A stretch of DNA of 6,386 nt from JBAXTU01 sp037130015. GTDB lineage: Bacteria; Patescibacteriota; Patescibacteriia; 2-01-FULL-39-33. The notes below the pieces were generated by a model, which ran no database searches, was not told where the DNA came from, and was given only the letters and a program-made list of their open reading frames with translations. Below, piece by piece: positions 1-5,385 of this stretch. The position numbers and the translations under genes are program-made. Within the stretch, counting starts at the first letter, position 1. Every line of letters starts with the position of its first letter. Location of the stretch: contig JBAXTU010000032.1 in NCBI GenBank assembly GCA_037130015.1, forward strand, positions 1-6,386, given 5' to 3'.

Positions 1-317
1 GTTTTGGTGCCACGATGCAGATATTCAAACTTTTTGTATTCGCAAGGTAAAATAATGCTAACAGCTCCAGGCCAACAACGAGCCAAAATATCCTCGGTTT
101 CTTTTTGCAGTCTGATGCCGAACAATTTTAAATCATTGGTTGAAGAAATTAAAATTATTAGAGGTTTGTCAGGACTGCGACGACGGACTTTATAAATCCT
201 CTCCACAGTTTTTTTGTTTAGAGCTTGTCCGACCAGTCCATAAATCGTATCAGTAGGCATAATACCAATACCGCCGTTTTTTAAAATTTTTATAATTTGA
301 TTTCTGTTTAGTTGCAT
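1..317 (-). CDS. tsaC: Threonylcarbamoyl-AMP synthase (YrdC/Sua5 family), N-terminal part
   Basis: Enzymes of this family join threonine, bicarbonate and ATP to make threonylcarbamoyl-AMP, the cytoplasmic precursor of the t6A37 modification in ANN-decoding tRNAs. The visible 105 residues match the YrdC fold: PTDTIYGL at 21-28, the YKVR segment at 42-45, SPDKPL at 48-53 (nucleotide and substrate binding), and CWPGAVSIILP at 81-91, which corresponds to the usual WPGP(L/V)T strand. The 3' end lies beyond the left edge, so a short TsaC/YrdC (about 180-210 aa) and a long Sua5 with an extra C-terminal domain cannot be told apart. The ATG follows the truB stop by 7 nt with no Shine-Dalgarno sequence nearby. 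An extended -10-like TGCTATAAT sits just upstream and might start a leaderless transcript. The family assignment is very secure; the gene symbol is by family. Confidence 0.93.
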   Translation of the reverse strand, partial: MQLNRNQIIKILKNGGIGIMPTDTIYGLVGQALNKKTVERIYKVRRRSPDKPLIILISSTNDLKLFGIRLQKETEDILARCWPGAVSIILPCEYKKFEYLHRGTK

Positions 318-324
318 AATATTA

Positions 325-993
325 TTATAGCAAAATACAATCCTCTTTGGTAAATTCCCCTACTCTTGTTCTTTCCAATTCTTTCATATAAGCGCCACAG
401 CCCAAGGCATCGCCAATATCACGAGCGAGAGAACGGATATAAACCCCAGGGCCAGTGACGACTTTTATTTTAAGTATGGGCCAAACATAATCCAAAATTT
501 CAATTTCTTTGATCAAAACTTTTCGTGATTTCATTTCCGGTTTTTGACCTTGACGAGCAACTTTATAAGCGCGTTGGCCCGCTATTTTGATAGCGCTATA
601 AATCGGTGGTACTTGATCTATCTCACCAACAAAGTTTTTTAATATCATCTGAATATCTTGCATGCTCGGCCGTCCCATAGCTTTTTTTGTTTTAATGTTC
701 TTGTGTTTTGGTGTTTTTATGATTGGCCCCTCGCCATCATCTGTTTCGCTCGTTGCTCCCAGCTCAATCTCGGCAATATATTCTTTTTCTTTTTGCACGG
801 ACTCGGCTATTTTTTTGGTGGCTTCCCTGCCCACTGCTATCACCAGTACCCCACTGGCCAACGGATCAAGCGTGCCAGCATGTCCGACTTTTTTGATGCC
901 GGACATTTTTTTGATTTGACTCACTGCCCAATACGAGCTTGGCCCTTTGGGTTTGTACACGCCAAAAATTTTGTTGTTCATTTCTTCATTCAT
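325..993 (-). CDS. truB: tRNA pseudouridine(55) synthase TruB, short form
   Basis: TruB isomerises U55 in the T-loop of most tRNAs to pseudouridine. The core is clear: KPKGPSS at 14-20, GHAGTLDPLASGVL at 37-50 with catalytic Asp43, the conserved Tyr72 in KEYIAEIELG, VPPIYSAIK at 128-136, and YIRSLARDIG at 185-194. The protein is 222 aa and stops just after the RVGEF-EDC strand that closes the catalytic domain. It therefore lacks the C-terminal PUA-like region of the roughly 300-aa E. coli and Bacillus enzymes. Compared with E. coli TruB it carries about 10 extra Lys-rich residues near 93-110. The start ATG overlaps the uvrC stop as ATGA, which suggests translational coupling; a second ATG at codon 5 is an alternative start. 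It sits between a repair gene and tsaC, another tRNA-modification gene. Confidence 0.96.
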   Translation of the reverse strand: MNEEMNNKIFGVYKPKGPSSYWAVSQIKKMSGIKKVGHAGTLDPLASGVLVIAVGREATKKIAESVQKEKEYIAEIELGATSETDDGEGPIIKTPKHKNIKTKKAMGRPSMQDIQMILKNFVGEIDQVPPIYSAIKIAGQRAYKVARQGQKPEMKSRKVLIKEIEILDYVWPILKIKVVTGPGVYIRSLARDIGDALGCGAYMKELERTRVGEFTKEDCILL

Positions 994-2171
994 ATCCGTT
1001 TGCTCATTTTCTTTTTCCGATTAGTATTACTAAAACGATGCGCTTCGTCTCTGGCCTGTTGCAAAATATTTTTAATATTTTCAGTCAAATTTTTAACGGC
1101 TTGATTAGTCTTGGGAGCGAACACTAATTTATCACCGCCAAGTTTTGACAAACCGACCAATGGAATATTAATGTTTTTTGTTTTAAAAAGTTTATCAATA
1201 AAATCAATTTGTGGCCGACCACCATCAACCAACACAATATCAGGACGTGGCCATTCATCATGATTGAATCGGCGAGTAATCATCTCGCTCAGGGCATGCA
1301 AATCATCACCAGCCAGAGCTGATTTAATATTAAAAAGGCGATACTGACTTTTATCAATCCGGCCATCAGTCATGACGGCCATAGCGCCCACGGTCTCGTG
1401 TCCGCCAAAATGGGAAATATCATAAGCTTCAATTCTGTTTGTTTTGAATCTATCCCCGGAAACTTCATCGGACGTAATTAGTGTCACTTCTTGCAATTGT
1501 GTGAGTGCTTTGATAGCCTCAGGATTTTCTTTTTTTAATTTTGAAATCAAGCGTTTTTTCTGACCCTTAAAAAGCAAAATAATATCATTAATATTTTTTT
1601 GATAATCTTGTTTGGAAATAGCATTTATGCAACTGCCGGGACACAAGCCGATTTGATAATCAAAGCAAGGCTTGCCTTGTCCTGGTCGGCAGGTGCCATA
1701 AGGAAAAATCCGACGAAGTAGTCGTAAAGCGTTTTTGAGCAAAGTGCCGTTTTGATATGGACCAAAAATATGCGCCTTAGTAGCTGGAAATTTCTTGAGC
1801 TCATGCTGTCGCACAATAATCGGATAAGTAAAATCTCTCTTGGGTATGACCACATACACAAACGAACGATCGTCTTTGTCTTTGACATTATATTTGGGCC
1901 AGTATTTTTTTATTTCATTGGCTTCAAGAATAATTGCATCCAGTAATGTGTCAGTGGTTTTGAATTTTATTTTTTTAGCCTTGGAGACCATTTCCGCAAT
2001 ACGCATATCAATGTCTGATCGGAAATATTGAGACACACGTTTTTTGAGCGAAGTGGCTCGACCAATATAAAGAATCTCACCTTTTTTATCCAGCCAATAA
2101 TACACACCAGAAACCAATGGCAGTTTAATTGCTTGGAGTTGGAGATTGGATTTTTTTGGCTTTGTTTTCAT
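990..2171 (-). CDS. uvrC: Excinuclease ABC subunit C, reduced form
   Basis: UvrC makes the two incisions of nucleotide excision repair after UvrB has marked the lesion. The N-terminal GIY-YIG nuclease is intact: GVYYW at 22-26, YIGR at 36-39, Glu83 in ILEANEIKK and Asn95 in PKYNVKDKDDRSF. The Cys-rich segment (Cys161, 169, 177, 181) follows. The RNase H-like nuclease keeps its acidic set and histidine: Asp251 in EAYDISH, Asp289/290 in GDD, Asp316 in VLVDGG and His378 in RDEAH. At 393 aa it is about 200 residues shorter than E. coli UvrC. The UVR motif expected near 200-235 is not recognisable, some 130 linker residues before the second nuclease are absent, and the C-terminal (HhH)2 domain is missing. 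From memory, UvrC proteins of about 400 aa occur in Patescibacteria; this was not checked. The gene starts 20 nt after uvrA without a clear Shine-Dalgarno sequence and ends in the ATGA overlap with truB. Confidence 0.95.
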   Translation of the reverse strand: MKTKPKKSNLQLQAIKLPLVSGVYYWLDKKGEILYIGRATSLKKRVSQYFRSDIDMRIAEMVSKAKKIKFKTTDTLLDAIILEANEIKKYWPKYNVKDKDDRSFVYVVIPKRDFTYPIIVRQHELKKFPATKAHIFGPYQNGTLLKNALRLLRRIFPYGTCRPGQGKPCFDYQIGLCPGSCINAISKQDYQKNINDIILLFKGQKKRLISKLKKENPEAIKALTQLQEVTLITSDEVSGDRFKTNRIEAYDISHFGGHETVGAMAVMTDGRIDKSQYRLFNIKSALAGDDLHALSEMITRRFNHDEWPRPDIVLVDGGRPQIDFIDKLFKTKNINIPLVGLSKLGGDKLVFAPKTNQAVKNLTENIKNILQQARDEAHRFSNTNRKKKMSKRI

Positions 2172-2191
2172 GGAGTTAATAATAACACAAA

Positions 2192-3589
2192 TTACTTCAA
2201 ATAACCTCTTAGATAATCTCCTGTCACGCTATTTTTGGCCGAAGTTATTTGCTCAGGCGTACCGCTAGCCACAATCTTGCCACCGCCTTCTCCGCCTTCT
2301 GGTCCAAGGTCAATCACATAATCAGCTTCTTTGATGATGTGCATATTGTGTTCAATTACAGCCACGCTATTACCACGATCAATTAACTTGTTCAATACTT
2401 GCAAAAGTAATTCAATATCATAATAATGCAAACCGACTGTTGGCTCATCCAAAAGATAAAGTGTTTTTGAGCCGAGCGTGTGAGTGAGTTCTCTAGCTAA
2501 TTTTATTCTTTGTGCTTCGCCACCAGATAGCGTGGTGGCGCTTTGTCCCAATTTCAAATAACCCAAGCCCACTTCGGTGAGCACTTTTAATTTGTCCGTA
2601 ATCAAATATTGTCCGTCAAAATAATTAATCCCCTCTTCAATCGTCAAGTCTAATACTTCGGCGATATTTTTTTTCTTATATTTGACTTGCAAAGTTTCGC
2701 GATTAAATCTTTTGCCATGACACACTTCACATTCAGCCAGGACCGGTGGCAAAAAATGCATTTCAATCAAATTAAAACCAGCACCGTCGCAAGATTCGCA
2801 ACGCCCGCCCGGACGATTGAAAGAAAATCTGGAAAGCGTATAGCCTCGTTCACGCGACTCTGGCAACTGAGCAAAAAAATCCCTGATGGGCGTGAAGATG
2901 CCTGTGTAGGTAGCAGGATTACTGCGTGGGGTACGGCCGATTGGCGATTGATTAACAATGACCACCTTATTAACATATTCAGTGCCGAGTATTTTAGACA
3001 CATCTTTTAAATCTTTTCTAAAACCATGTTTTATCTTGACCAAATTTTCATACAAGACATCATAAAGCAAAGAAGATTTGCCACTGCCAGACACACCCGT
3101 AATGACTACCAATTTTCTGAGCGGGATATCCACATTAACATTTTTTAAATTATTGGCTCTGGCACCGATAATTTTGATGGCTTCATTATCTTTATGACGA
3201 CGAGTACGATCAAGATTGATTTCTTTTTCACCGCGCAAATATTGTAAAGTGAGCGAGTTTGGAAATTCTTTATTTTTTAATAATTTTTTACTCTCACCAT
3301 AAGCTATCACTTCTCCGCCATGCACACCCGCGTGTGGCCCCAGGTCAACCAAATAGTCCGAAGCCAAAATTGTTTTCTCATCATGCTCCACCACAATCAC
3401 GGTGTTATTTTGATCACGCAAAGATTTCAAAGAATCAATTAATCTATCTGTGTCTCGTTCGTGCAAACCGATTGTTGGCTCATCAAGCACATAAAGCGTG
3501 TGCGACAAATGCGAACCTATTTGACTGGATAATCTGATACGTTGAGCTTCCCCGCCAGACAATGTTTCAGCCTCGCGTGAAAGCGACAA
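2192..3589 (-). CDS. uvrA: UvrA C-terminal part (downstream of frameshift)
   Basis: This frame carries everything after the frameshift in the excinuclease ATPase UvrA, which scans DNA for bulky lesions and loads UvrB. In residue numbers of this 465-codon frame: ABC signature LSGGEAQR of the first ATPase at 10-17, Walker B YVLDEP at 33-38, second Walker A GVSGSGKSS at 165-173, SPIGRTPRSNPATYTG at 215-230, third zinc module Cys264/267 and Cys287/290, second signature LSGGEAQR at 354-361, and Walker B LLDEP at 389-393. All look intact. The frame opens at a TTG with no ribosome binding site, so it is not a natural gene start; it continues the ORF at 3517-4794. E. coli UvrA reads VGLNYLTLSRSAETLSGGE here, matching VGLNY at the end of one frame and LSLSREAETLSGGE at the start of the other. 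uvrC begins 20 nt after the TAA stop. Confidence 0.95.
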   Translation of the reverse strand: MSLSREAETLSGGEAQRIRLSSQIGSHLSHTLYVLDEPTIGLHERDTDRLIDSLKSLRDQNNTVIVVEHDEKTILASDYLVDLGPHAGVHGGEVIAYGESKKLLKNKEFPNSLTLQYLRGEKEINLDRTRRHKDNEAIKIIGARANNLKNVNVDIPLRKLVVITGVSGSGKSSLLYDVLYENLVKIKHGFRKDLKDVSKILGTEYVNKVVIVNQSPIGRTPRSNPATYTGIFTPIRDFFAQLPESRERGYTLSRFSFNRPGGRCESCDGAGFNLIEMHFLPPVLAECEVCHGKRFNRETLQVKYKKKNIAEVLDLTIEEGINYFDGQYLITDKLKVLTEVGLGYLKLGQSATTLSGGEAQRIKLARELTHTLGSKTLYLLDEPTVGLHYYDIELLLQVLNKLIDRGNSVAVIEHNMHIIKEADYVIDLGPEGGEGGGKIVASGTPEQITSAKNSVTGDYLRGYLK

Positions 3590-4794
3590 TAATTCAAGCC
3601 AACTTTTAATAAAAAATCCAAACGCTGACTAATTTCCATGACCACATCTTCGGCAATGGTTTTTTGCCTAGTTGTCATTTGATTGTAATACGATTCAAAA
3701 AACTTTCCAGTCTTGTCCAATGATAAATTACAAACTTCAAATATATTTTTGCCATTAACTCTGACCGACAAGGCCTCAGGCTTTAATCTTTTACCCAAAC
3801 ATTCCGGACAAATTTCCGATTCTAAATGATATTTGCCATCACCATCATCTTCTTCTGTTTCTTTTTCTTTTTTAATCCAGCTTTCCAGTTTGCCCAGCCC
3901 ATGACATTTTTCACAAGCGCCATGCGGACTATTGAATGAAAATAATCTAGGCTCAACTTCGGGAAAAGCAAAACCATCATTAGGGCAAGTCCAATTAGCC
4001 GAAAGTAAAATTTCTTGATGATTTTTTTTATCGCCAAAAACCGCCATGACTAATCCTTTGCTATAGGACATGGCATTTTCTACAGCTTCAGAAAGGCGAT
4101 TATGATCTATTTCAAAGTCATTATTTATTTTGCCATGTAGAGACGCATTGCAATGCGTCTCTACTTTGTCTATCACAATATCAATGCTGTGTTTTTTGTA
4201 TCTGGCCAAATCAACTTTGTCATGAAGCGAATGAAATTCACCGTCAATTCTAGCTTCGCCATAACCGAGCGCTAAATAATCATAAAGCAACTGGTAATAT
4301 TCCCCTTTGCGATCAATCACGACCGGCGACAAAATTTGAATGTATTCTGATTTATTATCTTCGGCTTTGGCAATAATAATATCAATCATCTCATCCAGAG
4401 ATAATTTTTCAATTTTTATTCCGCACTTGGGACAATATACTTCGCCCAACCGCGAATATAGCAAACGAAGATAATCATAAATTTCTGTCAGTGTTCCCAC
4501 AGTTGAACGCGGATTATGCGACAAGGCTTTTTGATCAATGGAAATGGCCGGCGCTAATCCGATAATTTCATCTACATCGGCCGGTTTCATCTGGCCCAAA
4601 AATTGACGCGCGTATGGTGACAAAGATTCTATATATCTTCGCTGACCTTCGGCAAAAATCGTATCAAAAGCCAGTGACGATTTGCCACTGCCGGACACGC
4701 CAGTCATAACCGTCAATTTGTTGTGTGGTATTTCCAGTGAAATGTTTTTTAAGTTGTGCACCCGCGCTCCGCGGATAATAATTTTATCTTGCAT
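3517..4794 (-). CDS. uvrA: UvrA N-terminal part (upstream of frameshift)
   Basis: This is the first 402 genuine codons of UvrA, followed by 23 out-of-frame codons to a premature stop. Visible parts are Walker A GVSGSGKSS at 32-40, the Q-loop region YARQFLGQM at 61-69, and the UvrB-binding domain at roughly 120-270. The first zinc module keeps Cys121, Cys124 and Cys270, but its fourth position is Asp273. The second zinc module is Cys294/297 and Cys329/332. Only 31 residues separate the halves of that module, against about 150 in E. coli, so the nested insertion domain is absent; a short Lys/Glu/Asp-rich linker replaces it. A 28-bp palindrome encodes residues 211-220 within the UvrB-binding domain. 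The ATG at 4794 is preceded by AGGG at 4803-4800 (5-nt spacer). Rejoined with the downstream frame the protein would be 867 aa, against 940 in E. coli. Confidence 0.95.
   Translation of the reverse strand: MQDKIIIRGARVHNLKNISLEIPHNKLTVMTGVSGSGKSSLAFDTIFAEGQRRYIESLSPYARQFLGQMKPADVDEIIGLAPAISIDQKALSHNPRSTVGTLTEIYDYLRLLYSRLGEVYCPKCGIKIEKLSLDEMIDIIIAKAEDNKSEYIQILSPVVIDRKGEYYQLLYDYLALGYGEARIDGEFHSLHDKVDLARYKKHSIDIVIDKVETHCNASLHGKINNDFEIDHNRLSEAVENAMSYSKGLVMAVFGDKKNHQEILLSANWTCPNDGFAFPEVEPRLFSFNSPHGACEKCHGLGKLESWIKKEKETEEDDGDGKYHLESEICPECLGKRLKPEALSVRVNGKNIFEVCNLSLDKTGKFFESYYNQMTTRQKTIAEDVVMEISQRLDFLLKVGLNYCRFHARLKHCLAGKLNVSDYPVK
3586..3594 (-). other. Frameshift junction inside uvrA
   Basis: The two uvrA frames meet here. 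The coding strand reads AAT TAT TGT in the upstream frame, while homology requires Asn-Tyr-Leu-Ser-Leu-Ser. Adding one T (AAT TAT TTG TCG) restores a continuous 867-codon gene, so the defect is equivalent to a one-base deletion in a short T run at 3588-3589. No X-XXY-YYZ slippery heptamer is present in the correct register, so programmed -1 frameshifting is unlikely. A sequencing or assembly error and a genuine inactivating mutation both remain possible. Confidence 0.9.
4137..4164. repeat. Perfect 28-bp palindrome within uvrA
   Basis: The 14-nt arm GTAGAGACGCATTG is followed immediately by its exact reverse complement. It lies in frame in uvrA and encodes VETHCNASLH (residues 211-220). Aligned with E. 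coli UvrA between the IEVVVDR-like strand and the RLAES-like helix, this region carries roughly 13 extra residues. That suggests the palindrome arrived as an insertion. From memory, GTAGAGACG...CGTCTCTAC palindromes are dispersed repeats in several bacterial groups, including cyanobacteria. No second copy is present in this window. Confidence 0.9.
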
Positions 4795-4939
4795 ATTTAC
4801 CCTGTTAAATAAGATTTGGCATAAAGAATGACCAGAATCTCAATCTTGTTAATTATTGAATATTCAAATCCCTGACAATTCGAACCGAGTCCAAATCTTA
4901 ATTTTAAATAAAAATTTAAAATTATTTAACAGGGTGAAT
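4795..4939. repeat. 145-bp inverted repeat bracketing the uvrA leader
   Basis: Positions 4795-4812 and 4922-4939 are inverted copies over 18 bp with one mismatch (14 consecutive matches, ACCCTGTTAAATAA). A nested pair, TAAGATTTGG at 4810-4819 and CCAAATCTTA at 4891-4900, continues the pairing. The asymmetric stretch on the right arm is itself a hairpin (ATTTTAAAT at 4901-4909 and its complement at 4914-4922, AAAA loop). The left arm covers the uvrA ribosome binding site. The right arm ends 13 bp before the -35 box of the plus-strand gene. The region could be a regulatory leader, an operator pair or a small MITE-like element; no target-site duplication is evident. Confidence 0.75.
4852..4878 (-). 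promoter_or_regulatory. Possible uvrA promoter
   Basis: On the minus strand TTGTCA (4878-4873) is followed after 15 bp by AATAAT (4857-4852). The hexamers are close to the sigma-70 consensus but the spacer is shorter than the usual 17. A promoter is expected somewhere in this divergent region, because the plus-strand gene separates uvrA from uvrB. A 12-bp palindrome TTGAATATTCAA (4856-4867) lies across the spacer and the first bases of the -10-like hexamer. The position is tentative. Confidence 0.3.
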
Positions 4940-4952
4940 TTTAATTTAAATA

Positions 4953-4981
4953 TTGACAAATTTAATTTTATTTAATATAAT
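4953..4981 (+). promoter_or_regulatory. Consensus sigma-70 promoter of the small gene
   Basis: TTGACA (4953-4958) and TATAAT (4976-4981) are both perfect consensus hexamers separated by the optimal 17 bp. The sequence just upstream (4937-4952) is almost entirely A/T, resembling an UP element. Transcription would start near 4988, giving a leader of about 45 nt before the ATG at 5034. Confidence 0.85.
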
Positions 4982-5021
4982 TTTTACTTGAGTAGCACCT
5001 TGGACAATACAACCCTAATAT

Positions 5022-5026
5022 GGAGG
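5022..5026 (+). promoter_or_regulatory. Strong Shine-Dalgarno of the small gene
   Basis: GGAGG lies 7 nt before the ATG at 5034 and fixes that start. It is the only strong ribosome binding site in the window; uvrA has just AGGG, and uvrC and tsaC show none. Confidence 0.85.
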
Positions 5027-5033
5027 AAACACC

Positions 5034-5336
5034 ATGACACCAGAAGAATTCATTAAAAAACATGGACACGATCTTTTTAATAAACTTATTGACACGGGTA
5101 ATAGAACTGGACCAGCTAATGATTTTTATCTTCCGTTCTCTTTGTCACAGCTAATAGAAGCTGACATTGTGGTAGATATTATATTCAATGCAATTAAAAC
5201 AAAAGTACAAATTGAAAGTGAAATTTTACCAGGTTGCCCCCGCAACAATGACCATCCTTGCCCATTAGGCATGGAACAAAAAGAATGTTATGACGACATT
5301 CGCGCCTGTGAACAAACAGAGTTACTAGCTTTTTAA
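5034..5336 (+). CDS. Small hypothetical protein with four cysteines
   Basis: I do not recognise this 100-aa protein. It is the only plus-strand gene, inserted between uvrB and uvrA. No signal peptide or transmembrane helix is evident. The first 65 residues look like a mixed helical domain (EEFIKKHGHDLFNKLID, then a hydrophobic stretch ADIVVDIIFNAI at 43-54). The tail carries Cys68, Cys76, Cys85 and Cys92 in CPRNNDHPC and CYDDIRAC contexts with nearby His74, which could bind a metal or form disulfides. That is inference; the spacing matches no zinc finger I know. It forms a self-contained unit with a consensus promoter, a GGAGG site and an intrinsic terminator, which supports real and probably high expression. 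It could serve the adjacent repair genes, or be an unrelated cargo gene. Confidence 0.8.
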   Translation: MTPEEFIKKHGHDLFNKLIDTGNRTGPANDFYLPFSLSQLIEADIVVDIIFNAIKTKVQIESEILPGCPRNNDHPCPLGMEQKECYDDIRACEQTELLAF

Positions 5337-5356
5337 TAAAAAAATTCCACGCATCG

Positions 5357-5385
5357 CCGTAAGCACACCAGCTTACGGTTTTTTT
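5357..5385 (+). terminator. Intrinsic terminator of the small gene
   Basis: An 8-bp perfect stem (CCGTAAGC at 5357-5364, GCTTACGG at 5371-5378) with a 6-nt loop is followed by seven T residues (5379-5385). It begins 20 nt after the stop of the plus-strand gene, and its T run overlaps the uvrB stop codon. On the minus strand the hairpin is followed by T residues only after 12 nt, so termination of uvrB transcripts here would be weak at best. Confidence 0.92.

Noticed and set aside
658..1104. Plus-strand open frames of 85 and 148 codons opposite truB
   Set aside because: They lie antisense to a gene with strong family motifs, encode Phe-rich low-complexity sequence and have no ribosome binding site.
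2519..2541. GC-rich hairpin CGCCACC...GGTGGCG
   Set aside because: It falls on the codons of the second UvrA signature (TLSGGEA), and no T run follows it, so it reflects coding constraint.
3517..3594. Programmed -1 ribosomal frameshift as explanation of the split uvrA
   Set aside because: The zero-frame codons AAT TAT TGT do not form a slippery X-XXY-YYZ heptamer, and no Shine-Dalgarno-like stimulator precedes them.
3077..4720. Similar DNA stretches near 3077 and 4677, and near 2430 and 3467
   Set aside because: These are the Walker A and Walker B regions of the two paralogous ATPase halves of UvrA, not a mobile repeat.
4795..4939. Insertion-sequence remnant
   Set aside because: The inverted arms suit a small element, but there is no transposase fragment and no clear target-site duplication; kept only as an inverted repeat.
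5337..5364. Bidirectional terminator for uvrB
   Set aside because: On the minus strand 12 nt separate the stem from the T run, so it lacks the geometry of an intrinsic terminator in that direction.
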